From: Spongospora subterranea f. sp. subterranea
Lineage: Eukaryota; Endomyxa: Phytomyxea; Phytomyxea; Plasmodiophorida
NCBI GenBank assembly: GCA_049724395.1
Contig: JAUGWO010000015.1
Coordinates: 62,001-126,000, forward strand
Length of the DNA stretch: 64,000 nucleotides
Direction of reading: 5' to 3'
Under the pieces are notes generated by a model. That model ran no database searches and had not been told where the DNA came from. It saw only the letters and a list, made by a program, of their open reading frames with translations. Shown here piece after piece: positions 1 to 11,961 of this stretch; position 1 is the first letter of the stretch; each line of letters starts with the position of its first letter. The position numbers and the translations under genes were made by a program.

Positions 1-40
1 CGTCTCTGATCGAACGAGACCTGATCCGTCTCCCGAGCAG

Positions 41-1071
41 GTACCTTGATTTCGTGGAGAACTGGCTGGCGTCGCTGCAGCTATTGGGAATCACCAACTA
101 CGTCCTGATCGCCCTGGACCAATACGCGTTAGGCAACGGGCGCTATATCGCCCATGATTGACTGAATTGTCTGAAAACTGGCTCTTGTAATAGTTACGAT
201 GTCTTAGCCCAAGCGTATCCCGACAATACGGTCAAATACCCAATGATCCAAACGGAACCGGGCCAGTCGTCCATGGCCAATCCCGACCCCAACGCTCGCA
301 ACTACGGCTCAGAGGAATTCGGGAACGTCGTCCGATCGCGCCCTCTATTGCTATTACCATTTCTTCAACAAGGTTGGTCAAACACATATCGTGCGAATAA
401 CGACCGAACTCAATATACCTTTAGGATATACAATATTCTATTCCGATATCGACACAGTTTGGATGAAAAACCCATTTGACGAGATTCGTCAAGGCGAATT
501 CGACGTTCAGGTAAATGTCTTTTCAGGTTAATCGCACACGAATTGCGATCAACGATGGGGATCGTTTTTCAGGGCGCGTCGGATTCTCATCCGGAATCGC
601 CCGACGACGCCATCGGCGACGACAACATCTGCACCGGAATGCTCTACCTGGAGGGGACGTATCCGACGATCCGCCTGTTGGAAATGTGGCACCACATATT
701 TGGTGGACAAACACGCCGACGTCAATCAGGCCAGCTTCAGCGAGGCGCTTCATCAGATCAACAGGGCGGCCAAAAACAATCACGATGTGAAGATCAGGTT
801 CAGAATTTGGGATTCGCGATCACTTTCGACCACGTTTGATTGTTGCGTTTTCAGGTACAACATCGCTGAACGCGATGCGTTCCCTCCTGGCTATATGTAC
901 TTCAAGAACGATGACCGATGGCGCAACAAGGATTCGTATGTGCCCAAAAGGGAGCCCGTTATGGTTCACGCCAACTGGGTCGTCGGCAAGAAAGCTAAGC
1001 GTCAAATGCTGAAGGACTTTGACCTTTGGCAACCGACAGGGAAGTTGCTGCCCTGCGTCTCTGACAAATAA
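41..1071 (+). CDS. Nucleotide-diphospho-sugar transferase (PF03407-like), 5' end cut off
   Basis: This is probably a Golgi glycosyltransferase that uses a nucleotide sugar. The pieces read as exons at about 41-127, 194-372, 425-510, 573-797 and 855-1071, with 52-66-nt GT..AG introns that keep phase. The visible protein has the family order: YLDFVENWLASL near the N-terminus, then YSDIDTVWMKNPF (the DxD metal and nucleotide-sugar motif, about 433-472), then FPPGYMYF, and near the C-terminus a conserved HANWVVGKKAKR and DLW. The true start and any signal anchor lie left of the window. Around 700 the frame shifts by one base (TTTGGTGG where the family frame wants one G fewer), so this copy is either broken there or has an assembly error. 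The assignment rests on motifs. The donor and acceptor sugars are not known. Confidence 0.78.
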
Positions 1072-1823
1072 ATACATCGTGCACTGGCCGTGATTATCTA
1101 TCATATATCTAGTATTGCTGATTTGAACCGATGGCCCTATGGTCGCCCTTGCAGATGATCATCATTCGCAACTGCAATGATCGTTTGAATAATCAGTTGA
1201 GTCCGTATAGACGGGAGAAAAAATCCGGTGTATTACAGTTTTGTTATTGTCCTTGACATTGCAACGGCATCACTCTCTCGTACATCCAATAATAGGGCGC
1301 TAATAATATATCATTATTGTACAGAACTATGTCCGTGGCGGACGCCGTAGTCAACCAATCATCTGCATGGTCGCCAGATGTTCGTGGGGCAATTGTGATT
1401 ATCCTTCAGCGATTACTCACCAAGGTCGCTCATCGTGATGGGAGGTTAGCGTTTTGGCCTCGTCGCCACGCGCCCCCAGGATGGTGTACCTGACTGAAAC
1501 AAACCTCGTCCCCAGAGGCTGCTCGCCCTGGGACACTGCCTTGATTCGTCGTCAGGTTTGATGTTCAAATAGATGGCTGGGTTTCCCTTTGCATCGTCCA
1601 TATCCAGGTATGGATTTCATTGGCCTTATGTATCGCATATGATTTAGTTTAAAGTTTGAGATCTAGCTTTAATTGCTAGATATCTGTGTTCGCTGATGCA
1701 GTATTCGACAGAATTTACTTTAACATTGATGATTGCTCAACTTCTGAATTGCTATATTGATACAGGTCTTCAATCTAAACGTGAAACGTCAGTCCTCTTG
1801 CATATTGTGGGTGATAAATAAAT
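1072..1823. other. Intergenic; one possible small ORF
   Basis: There is no gene I can support here. A 54-codon ORF on plus (1329-1493, beginning MSVADAVVNQSSAW) has ordinary composition and could be the first exon of a small gene, but I recognise no family and found no convincing continuation. Confidence 0.3.
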
Positions 1824-4088
1824 CTATTGGTGTGATTCGATTAAAGGCAACAATTTTTGTTTGGCATGGAGTTCATGGACGTCATCAGAGCCGCCGACGC
1901 TTTCACCATAGATGAAGACATTCGGGACTGTTCTACGTCCAGTTATCCTCTGCAGTTCTCTTTGTACATTTGCCCCATCTTCAATTTTATCTAGCTCAAC
2001 GGAGACGAACTCGACCGCCAGCGAATTGAGCAGCTTCTTGACCCGCATACAGTAGGGGCAATAAGACTTGGAGAATATTACAATTTTGGAAGAGTGGATA
2101 AGGTTTGCAACTACTTCCACTACAGTTTGAGGCTTCGCTGGGCCTTCTGGCTTTCCCAGGAGATATACTTGTGGAATCTGAATCAGTTTCGGTGGAAGTG
2201 ATCGCAAATTGAATCCACCGAATCCGGTAAATACTCGTAGCGTTTGATAATTCGGAACCGGATGCTCATGCAGCAGAAAATCATATTGCTTTTGGATCAA
2301 ATCATCATTTGACAGCCCTTCTGTCTTATCATACGCAATTGCTAGATCTGGGTCGTTCGCCGAAGCGCGAGACTCCAGTTATTGCAGCAAGATTGCCAAT
2401 AAAGACCGTGTTGTTTTGGGCTGCCAATTGATGAACAGCATCAAACGCATACCCACCTGGATAATTATGGCTTGATGCATATAAGAAAGCCGAAGATGCA
2501 ATAAACGATAAAAATAAAGGCATTGACAGGGCGGCATCAAAAAATGGAGTTCGATTTTGTTTGACTAAAAACCGATTGAATCGAATAATACCTGGATCAC
2601 TTTGAGCAATACTGTTGAGAATTATTATTCCGATCACATACCCATGGCGGCAACGGAGTTGAGTGGCACTAAGATTGGAAAGAGAAACCGTATTTCCTTG
2701 TGTGGTAAGAAGGAATATAAGAAGACCGACATCAATGCCGGTAATGCCACATCAATAGCATTCGCATCTATCAAATCATAGCTATAATGTTAATTCTAGC
2801 TTCATGCGACTGTATATTACCGAATTGAAGTTGCAACTTGGCATTTCTTAAAGCTGATATTGTTGGTAGAACTGTCAACAACCCGAATGGGATGAACACT
2901 ATTGGAATAAGCATTGCTCGTGGTCTGAAAAGCAGAATCATTCACTGCTTACATCATTAACATCAGGTTTGAACTTACAAAAACCTAGTAAAATAAGAGA
3001 AAAAAGGGTAGGTTCCCCATTGTGAACTCTTATTCTCAACGACGTTGAACAAAAAGACAGATAATTCTGGCCAAATCAGACGCTGCCAAAAAACGGAATC
3101 GATTGCCACGGTAACTGCAATGCTGACTACCGTGGCGATGAACCCTAAGACCATCACATGGCGTATGGACATCTTGCCACGAGCAAGGAACAACACAATC
3201 TGGGGAAAGGCGAACACAATACCATCACTAACGACAGATAGCAATTTTGAGAAAAAAAGGCTTTCGACGATACTGGTAATACCTTCGGAAAACCACAGAA
3301 TTGAAAGCGAACAAAACCAATGAAGTGGAATAGCGATCAGAAAGCCAAGCCGCATGAGCGAGGTTGGTCATGATCAACGAATAAGTGTTCGGTAAAAACC
3401 GACTGCTGTAGAACAGGATATGAAACTGGCAACATGTAATCTAGACAGTTACAAATAATAAACATGAACGTCGTCACAACATATGTTGCTTACTAAGGTT
3501 AGCCAAATCCCCAGTGATTTATCGCGCATTCGTCGAGATATTGCACGACGAAACGCACCGATCGATAAGACTGTGATGAGAGCGAGAACAGAGCGAACAA
3601 CATAAAGAGTCGAACAGCGAGACAGCCCTGAATCAAATTATGATATAATAACCGACATGTTCAAAGGAATCCGCCTTACCAAGAACCGACGAGACCAACA
3701 CAAACGGGTACGACAAGATTGCAAGAGCAACAGCGCCAACGAACGTTCTAGGCACTACACCGGGAAAATCGAAATGGTCGTACTAAAGACAAATTCGTCG
3801 ATAGAGAAAAACATTGGAACATGAAGATTACTGGAATATGTCTGGGAGTACCTGAGTCAAACTACGACCGTGGTAGAGTATGTCGTGCACGGCCTGAACA
3901 TTGAAACTCTCCTCGACCTTGGTGTACGGGCACGCGATGATATACGCCATGGCCAAGCCCCAGACTACAGCATCTTGCCGATCGAACCAGCCTGATAGGC
4001 CCATCGGGTCCAAAACGCCAAACAACAATGACCTCTCAGCGCGTCGTGATCGCAATGTCTGTGGTAACTGAAGGAGGCCGCACGGCAC
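1824..4088 (-). CDS. ALG12: ALG12 alpha-1,6-mannosyltransferase fused to a C-terminal glutaredoxin
   Basis: ALG12 is the ER membrane GT22 mannosyltransferase that adds the eighth mannose to the dolichol-linked N-glycan precursor. Reading leftward: [11 protein letters not shown] with DILYH (about 3850-3930), then [11 protein letters not shown], then [13 protein letters not shown] with [12 protein letters not shown] (about 2990-3110), FLPHKEIRF (the family HKE-RF motif, about 2660-2740), HNYPGG, and the C-terminal [13 protein letters not shown]. Start is 4088 or, better placed before the conserved region, the Met at 4004. The last exon (2300-1824) runs on without a stop into a complete glutaredoxin of about 105 residues: CPYC active site at 2060-2049, TVPNVFI and a GGSDD glutathione-site motif. 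No Met separates the two parts, so the glutaredoxin has no start of its own. Near 2370 the ALG12 frame slips by one base (GVSRFGE into [13 protein letters not shown]). ALG12 identity is secure. The fusion is seen directly; its function is inference. Confidence 0.85.
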
Positions 4089-4150
4089 GTCTCGTAATGA
4101 CTGACTTCGTTACATGAGGGTCAAAGTTGCTGTTTCCCGTTCAGTCGTCT

Positions 4151-4508
4151 TCAGGTCAAATCTATCTCTGACCGAAATCGTGAAGTTATTGGCTCAAACA
4201 CGTTGGGAAAAACATGGCCGGATTTGATACGATCATGTTGACATATCTTCCTTGAATCTTTACATGCTGCTCCAATCTGATCTTGACGCACCGCCCAGAT
4301 CCTGTTTTGCCAGTCCTCAATGGATCGCATGCCGGAGTGCCAAGACAAATTTCCGTAATATCCCCTTCTTCGGCGTGAGGGACCATGCTGGCACCGGATG
4401 AGGATCTGATCCTATGAACCGAAATTGCCACCTTGGCTCTCGATTTTTATTCACCAATTCCAGAACAACTGTCGAGCGAACGGCGACGATGACCGCAGAA
4501 AGGTCCAT
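4151..4508 (-). CDS. Small hypothetical protein, probably two exons
   Basis: Overlapping frames on the minus strand begin MDLSAVIVAVRSTVVLELVN at 4508 and continue in another frame with GSGRCVKIRLEQHVKIQGR near 4230-4290. The two pieces alternate hydrophobic and charged residues like a small beta-rich (Sm/OB-like) protein, but I cannot place the intron or assign a family. It lies upstream of ALG12 on the same strand with about 60 nt between them. It may be nothing more than chance ORFs. Confidence 0.2.
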
Positions 4509-4744
4509 TTTTAGGAAAAGAAAACAACTGAAATGCTAGCTGTTAAAGTATTAAAGCATTCTCTGATTTTTGTGGGCTGGAAGTTGGATTTGAATGTACA
4601 TCGCCACGGTTTATCGACAATGCACTCGGCGGCGACATGACGTCCCACCAACCGAAATGCTAATTCAGAATCTATTGTGGATCGGACTGGAGACGGTTTT
4701 CACCGAATAAAATCGAGAGGTGCTATATACATTTATTTGGATGA

Positions 4745-7022
4745 TTATCTGATGAATGATGACGTATACATTGACGAAATACCATCGTTCGATGTATGAG
4801 AGACATTGGGCGATGTAGTGGTTCGCTCAACTAAAAGATGGAGTTTGGAAATTTTGGATTGCAGATCGGGTTCCTTTTCGGCAATTGACAGAATTCGCCG
4901 CAAAAGGAGCTTTGTTTTCCGCTCCGAAGGATTAAAATCGCATATTTTCGCAAGTGATTCAAGCAGGATGCAGAACTGTTCTGATGAATGACGCCATTCA
5001 TTCGACGCCTCCAAGGCTTCACACTCTTTTCGGAGAAACTCGAACGCTAACTTGACGTTGCTTTGGCGCTCGTAAAATTTCGAACATGTACGAAAGAACT
5101 TCGGATTGTCAGCGATTAGCGACGAAAGGTCTTCAAGTAGCTGAGCAGTTCTGCGAATGGTAAACCCGTCATTTCGCTCTCCCGATTCTTCGAAAACGGC
5201 TGTACATAAATTATCCAAAAGGTTCATATCTAATTGGGATTTGTTTAGCTCGGCGATTTTGAAAAAGGCGTTGATCGCGCTTTGTAAATCACCGGTTCCA
5301 ATCGAGGCTGTAAGGAAGTTGTCCCAAACTTTCCAATCTGACCCTTTTAACCGAATACAGCACTTCAATGCTTGGAAAGCTTGCGGCATTTGACGCATTT
5401 CAAGAAATGCTGCTGCTAAGTTGTTCTGCGCCTCGCCGTCATCTGGGCGAAAACAAACGCTTCGAGAGAATGCATGAGCGGCCGTTGGATAATCTAATAT
5501 TTGTAGGGCAGCATAACCCATCTGGAACCACGCCGTTGGGAACATGTGATTGATCGCAAGCGCAAGACGATAATGCTCGATACACTTCTCCCAATGCATC
5601 AATCCGAACTCAAAGTCGGCCAAGGATCGCTGCGCTCGCGAATATGAATGGGACGAGAGTTCCCAGGCAGACCGATACCATTCGGGATCCATGGTCACAT
5701 CGCCCAGAATGCATTGCAATACGGGCGAGGGTCCCCTTTCCTCCATTCTTCGCTTCAGCATACTTTGAGCCTCGTCCCGACGGCCCAGCTTCACGTGCAA
5801 CCTCATTATCGGCTCCCAGGTATCAAGTTCAGTATAAATAGCCAACGCCTAGAACAGGGCGATCAATGTTTTTCCAAATTATCAACGCGAACATCGGATT
5901 CTTATTGCTTACAGACGAGTTGAGCTGCATTTTTTCTTGCTGTTTCGCTAGAGCTAGCTTGACAGCCGATACGGGAACAGGTTGTGCAAGAAAAAACCCG
6001 GCACAAGCTCTAGTGCATGTGCCGGATTGAGCAACCGATTGACCCAATGATTCCAGTTGCTGTAGACTGCGAATTCCTTTGTGCAAATCATCGCCTTCGA
6101 GATAGGACCTTCGCAGTAGCGATCGTAGGCGAATGCTCCAGACCGACGATGATATGCTGTGTTCGATGTAGGCAAGCTGTTCAATGCGTTTGATTTCGTC
6201 GACAAGGTTCTGGAACGCGGATTAGTTCTGACGACAATGATGATAGATATCAGGTTAGCTCACTTCATAATCGATGATATCGGCCCATGAAAGCAAGATG
6301 GAGCAATGCAACGGCGATAGCGATACCTGCTTTTCAGGAGACGTGAACTGCACTTTGTCAAGAAGCACATCGTCTTCCAAAGGTATATCCTGAATGTCTG
6401 TGCACGATGGCGACTCAAAGGCCGATACACCGTCCTTAAGTGATACAGCGAGAACCAGCTGAGCGCGATCATCATTTTGGAATTTCGTCCGTTTGCCCAT
6501 GGATCCAGTCAACGTGAACGCTAAGCCCGACTTCTCTTCGGCAATCTTCAGGAAGGTTTTCGCTTTGGCATGATAACCCATTGATATTAGCCCGACAGCC
6601 GCTTCCGCTTCGACTGTACCATCGTCGCTTCCTTCCTCAATACATTTCGCAACGGCTTCTTCAAACCTTGCCGCCAATGATGGAGATGGGGCACTCAGAA
6701 AAGACTGGTGAAGCATCGCCGCATGCATAGCTAACCGGGCAGTAGCCCCATTCAAATTCCGATCGAGAATATGTTCAGCGAACAGTAAAAGCCCGGGTCG
6801 CGACACCTTAACAAGCAAATCTTCGCCGTCTAATTCAATAGGCAATGACGTCCGATATTGTTCAGGGTCAAAAGGTCCCGTAAAGTTGCTTGCAATGAAC
6901 ATATCCAGCGCCGATGATACTATATCTGCGACATTTCCAGAATTTACATCGTCAGTAAATTGGTCAACTGTCCATTGCCGATATAATTCAGGGAGCTCAG
7001 ATGCAGAACCAGAATCTTCCAT
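4745..7022 (-). CDS. TTC27: TTC27 / Emw1-like tetratricopeptide-repeat protein
   Basis: TTC27 (yeast Emw1) is a conserved essential TPR protein whose exact role is unsettled. The first exon (7022-6255) begins MEDSGSASELPELYRQW and is helical. Middle exons (about 6205-5850) carry SRTLVDEIKRIEQLAYIE-type sequence, and the large last exon (5845-4745) holds the TPR array. Family signatures are clear: AIYTELDTWEPIMRLHVKLG, then CILGDVTMDPEWYRSAWELS, SRAQRSLADFEF, AWFQMGYAALQILDY and DDGEAQNNLAAAFL, in the same order as in animal TTC27 (LGD..SCYDKAWELS, SARAQRS, AWNNLS). It reaches the C-terminus at 4745. Introns of about 40-80 nt separate the middle pieces and I did not fix all borders. Confidence 0.85.
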
Positions 7023-7635
7023 ATATTCTTGTTCTACCGATCTTCAAATCTAGTTCAGACCGAATGACCGGACCATAGGGTAGTTGCGGAGTCCGTAGGA
7101 CCATGGTCTTGGGACATCGCGCACAGGTAATCTGCTTTGAAATACCTTTGGAATGGACTTTCATCTTACGGTCTTGAATTAATGTAAAAAACTCTGTTTT
7201 CGTTCGAAATCATGCGGAATAAAACGCCCGATTCAACGTCTCAGGCAGGAGAGAAGTAGAGTTCAGGGAAATGATTGCCACATCAAAATCGCGTTTCTCG
7301 AGGTACACGACATCATTTAGAGTGATCTCTGTTGCATAAATAAAGTGTGGTGTTATGAAGCAACAATTCGCATGACCTTTATTGAAACTTAGGTTGTTGC
7401 CTCACAAGCATTTTTACGAAACATTTTACCTGATCAATTTACCAATTTCAGTATCAACCAGATTAATGTCGTGATTATGCATGCACTGAAAATTGTTCCT
7501 TGATATCGATGCTTGCCAAGCCTAGAGAAGATCACAATTTCCTCAAAACACTTACATACCGTCTCAAATAATCCGATGACCATTTTCAGCTCTCGCCAGA
7601 ATTCCAATACAGTAATTGGCGATTGAAATGATGGG
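7023..7635. other. Intergenic, AT-rich, no gene seen
   Basis: This lies between the TTC27 start and the end of the hydrolase gene. There are only short ORFs without family features, and it is likely to hold the TTC27 promoter and the hydrolase 3' end. Confidence 0.3.
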
Positions 7636-8974
7636 TCAATGGGGAGTTTTATTGTTGTGAATGGTTGACAATACAGTATCGGTAAACTGATTGATGTTCT
7701 CGATATAAAGATGATGTCCCGACTTTTCAATTCGTACCAGCTTTGCTCGGCCGCTTTTAATCAAAGGCAGATCGGCAATCAAAGGACTGTACATCCAGTC
7801 CCTATCACCGAACATAATCGTGATTGGGATATGCTTTGGCAGATAAGACAATCGCTCGCCTATAGGATTGCGAGCATATACTCCAGCGTTTTCACCGGTC
7901 ATAACTGGGTATAACATTGCATTGAGTGACTTTTCACCTCCCTGAACATTTGTCATGAAAACACTCATCAAATGCAGCTGCTGTAATACGTACCGGTGGA
8001 GCTGCTGATATCTCATAAAGGTAGTTTGCAATCAGGACTAAATCATCTTGATTCATATTCACGAACCTTGCTTTCACGACATGATTGGTTATGCGTTGAC
8101 CTAACGGGCCAACAGCACGAACAAGTCGCTGTGGAGTGATATCCTTGGCCCAACCTGATGCGATTAATCGCTGAGCGAATGGGAGCGTTGATTTTCCCGA
8201 GATGACTGGAGCCGGTAGTAAGCCGGCAGGTGATACAAGTATCAAATGGGATACTCGATCGGGATATTTCATGGCATAGGCTGCAGATAATAAACCTCCC
8301 AAAGAATGCCCTACTAGCGCCATCTTTTCTAATTTAACAGACTTCCTCCAGGACTCCAAAGGGTCAATAAAATAAGCTTCAGGATCGGAAGCAGTATTAA
8401 AAATCAGCTCGATTAGAGCCGCCCATACCATTCCAGTCTACCGCATAGACTGATCTAGTGTTTTCTTCGGTCAACATGTCTAATCCTGCAGCCCAGAAAC
8501 CTACCCCTGAACCATAACCATGAGTTAATACAATGGGTATGGAGGGAGATTCGGTTGCTGTAGCCGGCAGTTCGACAGTATTCAACATGGTTGACCCAGC
8601 AGAGACGATGTACTGTCGCATCGGGCTCTGTACATGTCTAAACACGTTATGAACAATCAATAATATGGATTGGCGTGTAGAACCCCAAGGACCTTTTCAA
8701 TAAAGCATGTTGAGCTGCTGCTAGCCTCTGCTGCCAGGTCAAGCTAACTGGCAGAGACTTCCTCCACTGATCTAACCGCGAAATGGGAATGTCGGATACG
8801 GATTTGATCCAGTCATTCACTTGCCATATGGGGATATTCGCCAGCGCTCTCCTCCATTTCCTCAACTGACTACTCGACACGCCTGGCAGCGCTTTTCGCC
8901 ATTCATTCAGCTGCAAGACCGGGACGTTGATTCGCCTCCTAACCCTCGACCAAGCGAAACCGCAGTAGATCCAT
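7636..8974 (-). CDS. Alpha/beta hydrolase of the ABHD4/ABHD5 (CGI-58) type with N-terminal 15-residue repeats
   Basis: This is a lipid-related alpha/beta hydrolase. Start ATG 8974-8972 (MDLLRFRLVE), a 33-nt intron, then exons to 7636. The core shows the oxyanion segment VLTHGYGSGVGFW (about 8480-8540), VYAVDWNGMGGSNR, the nucleophile elbow GHSLGG (about 8310), FGDRDWMY with an acidic residue, and the catalytic His in SGHHLYIEN (about 7690). The nucleophile is Ser, as in ABHD4 and plant/bacterial relatives; vertebrate ABHD5 has Asn and acts as a co-activator, so this one is probably an active enzyme (acyltransferase or lipase). The N-terminus (about 8700-8910) holds four tandem repeats of 15 residues on the pattern LxxW(R/I)(K/R)xLxxIP, which I do not know from this family. 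It runs divergently from the sequence upstream. Confidence 0.85.
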
Positions 8975-9769
8975 TATTTAAAGGGTAGTGAGGAATCTGA
9001 TCATTACTGACGACTCGCGTGCATGACTGCCCCTGTGATCGTACAGACAGTAGTGTACATATGCTGTATACACTTACCGTGAAATCTTCCAGTCATCCTG
9101 TGCACGGTTACCGGTTGGTGTAACCCCTTTATTGAGAGGGCTGGCCAGGGACGTTCTTTTGCCTTGTTGGCCGATTTTGCGTCTGGGAAGAGGTTTCAGG
9201 TGAGAACACCAGTTCCATAAGAGTTAAAGCAGATACCCGTGTTCCTGAGTTTTCAATCGGGCGTACAGTTAGATTTGGACGCTGTGATGCTGGAACCACA
9301 TTACTCCGGGTAATGCACAAAGTTCTAAGATTAAACTCGACCTGATCTAATTAGGACTGGGATTCTCACTCAACCGGATTCATATCGCCGCAGTTTACAA
9401 ACGCCATCAAATTTAGTGGACATCATTGTTGAGTTTGAGATTCATGTTCAACGTCGCAAACGATATCAACTCTTTGTCTGGAGATTAGGGGGTGGCAATC
9501 AATTTTGGGAGACTTAATTTCCTGTACAGAGGTCGTCAGTACGGAAAAGGTTGAAAATATTCAGTACAAGTAATGCTTTCTGTCTCGGTCTGAGGTTCCT
9601 CAGTAGTAAATGTTCGAACGCGTTCAAGCCTATACTCCCGTTGTCCATGGACGATGATGATTTACAGCAACTAGTTTTGATGGAAAGAAATAGAACCTTG
9701 TAAGCGAGGGGGCTCTAGGCGTTGCGGGCTGCAAACAAACATCGTCAAAGGGTATTGTATTCCAGTTTA
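8975..9769. other. Intergenic, no supported gene
   Basis: Moderate composition, short ORFs only. It separates the hydrolase promoter from the Harbinger remnants. Confidence 0.3.
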
Positions 9770-10320
9770 CTTTACAAAGATTATTGGGGTGACGACCTGG
9801 TATACTCGGACCAGCAGTTCAGGACTTGGATGCCCAAAGGATTGTTCGCTTAAAACCTAAAAGCTGTTGTGGAATACGATGACTATTTTGTCCAGAAATA
9901 GACGCGTTTAAAGTATGCGAAACCTTGAAAACATGTTAAAATCATCATGTTAATATTGATTAACAGATTTCAGCCGCTGCAAAAAATGGTTTCCTCTTTT
10001 GCCACTGGAAACAGTGCTGAGGAGCACGATGACAAATACAGAATGACTCCTCCGACAAATCGTTGAAACGATACTGTTTGGCAATCAATGCTAATTATGA
10101 AGCCTTGAGGCAGCCTACTGAACAAGACCTGACCAGAATCCTAAAAACCTCTGCGGTTGCAGGATGGCCTGGTTGTCTAGGGAGTATTGATTGCACTGGG
10201 CCTGAAAGAATTGCCCCAGTGCATGGAAAGGCATGTACCAGGGAAAGGAGGGGCACGCCACTATCGTTTTTGAAGCAATCGCCGACCACGATTGCCGGTT
10301 TTTTGCACCTCAATATGTGA
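9770..10320 (+). mobile_element. PIF/Harbinger transposon remnant, 5' half of the transposase, plus orientation
   Basis: The DNA reads a decayed DDE_Tnp_4 transposase in several frames. YSDQQFRTWMPKGLF and VVEYDDYFVQK lie at about 9800-9900, ATGNSAEEHDD at about 10005-10035, and NANYEALRQPTEQDL with GWPGCLGSIDC (the first catalytic Asp region) at about 10087-10195. Frame changes and stops break it repeatedly. It ends abruptly at about 10320, where the opposite-strand copy's C-terminal part begins. The same segments are present in the neighbouring minus copy, so the two lie tail to tail. Confidence 0.8.
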
Positions 10321-11760
10321 AACCGCGCCTGTAAAATACCAAAAACTCTTTCAACATCTTTTCTCTTCGCCAACTGATTTGCTGAATCTTCTGAAAGAGT
10401 CTTTACAAAACAATGGTATTGTGGATAAATCCCATCTGCCAACCAATAAGATATGACATACTCATTAAAATTCACTTCGTACGTCACCGAAGGAGCCTCT
10501 CCGCGCATGGCATTATCAAACAATGATGAACGTTCAAGAATATTGAGATCGTTCAAAGACTCTGGCGAACCGAAATGGAAGTGCCAAAACGGCAATCGTG
10601 GTCAGCGATTGCTTCAAGAACGATAGTAACGTGCCCCTCCTTTCCCTGGTACATGCCTTTCCATGCACTGGGGCAATTCTTCAGGCCCAGTGCATACAAT
10701 CAATACTTCCTAGACAACCAGGCCATCCTGCAACCGTAGAGAGTATTAGGATTCTGGTCAGGTCTTGTTCTGTAGGCTGCCTTCGGCTCCATAAATAGCA
10801 TTTCGTTCAACGATTCCAGGACTGTCGAAAGCGCCATTCTGTATATGTCATCGTGCTCCTCAGCACTGTTTCCAGTGGCAAGAATTCGATGAGAGGAAAC
10901 AATGATTCGCAGCGGCGTGAATCCTGGAATCTGCTCATCAATATTAACACACACAAAATTGATATGTTTTTCGCATACTTTGAAACACGTCTCTTTCCTG
11001 GACAAAATAGTCATCGTATTCCACAACAGCGTCTAGAATTTGATCGAACAATTCTTTGGGCATTCGAAACCTAGTCGTGAATTGCTGGTCCGAGTAGGTA
11101 TTCAGGGTCGTCCCAATAATCTTTGAAAAATAAACTGCAATACAATACCTTTTGACAAGGTTTGTGTTGCTGTAAATCATCATCTTCATCCACGAACAAA
11201 AAAAAGCGTTAAACATGAGCATTGCGGAGGACTCTACCGATGATCATGGGGTGGGAAAAAGAGCCCGCCATGCGCTTGATCCAGTCCGGCCGGCCCGACC
11301 AGAATGAGGACATTGCATTGTGTAAGGCTTTTGGGCAGTCACCACGGGTGCAGCTGCGTTTGACAAATATGTGGGGGAAACCACATCAACTCGCTCGAAC
11401 GACGCTCCCCCGTTCAAAGATCCGTCGGCTGTCTTACGGCAATGTTCATTCTGGATGGAACTCCGGGAACTCCGCCATGACCGCGAAACAATTGCATCTA
11501 AAACATTTGCCAACGTAGTTTTCCGAATTCCATCCAGAATTTGACACTTTGAACACTGTCGTAAGACAGACGTATTTCTGAACGGTTTGGCTCGATATGT
11601 TTTTTGAAAACGTCCGCTATCAGCTGACATTTTCTGCCAAAAAACGTCCCCCGATTGATCAGTTATGATCGTCAAGCCTGCAGCAGCTAATCATCGTCAC
11701 TTTCTTCCTCAAGAAGTGCTAGCAACAATTCGTCATCGCTGTCGAAACATCACGCATAAA
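10320..11760 (-). mobile_element. PIF/Harbinger transposon, nearly full-length decayed transposase, minus orientation
   Basis: Reading leftward: an acidic N-terminus DSDDELLLALLEEESDDD (about 11750-11690), then FTTRFRMPKELFDQILDAV and YDDYFVQERD (about 11100-11000), ILATGNSAEEHDD, AGWPGCLGSID (about 10730), KNCPSAWKGMY (about 10660), FHFGSPESLNDLNILERS (about 10580-10530), YWLADGIYP, and RKDVERVFGILQARFHILR (about 10350-10390), which is the DDE_Tnp_4 C-terminal signature. Frameshifts and stops occur near 10600-10720. A local inverted repeat around 11440 and 11540 (tgtcttacg..attctggatggaa) sits inside the element. I could not identify clear terminal inverted repeats. Confidence 0.83.
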
Positions 11761-11961
11761 GAAACACGCTTTTCGACATCAGGATAATTCCGCAAATTCC
11801 TGTTCCAAAATTTAGGATACTATCCAGAATGTAGGATTGAGGAATAGGACTGCCTGTCGTCATCCTGGCATCGTCCGTCTCCATGTTTTCAGCAGTTTTG
11901 ATAGCTGAGGCGAACGAGTTGCAGTTGGTGATTTTGATGATGACGACGATGAAGCGGATCA

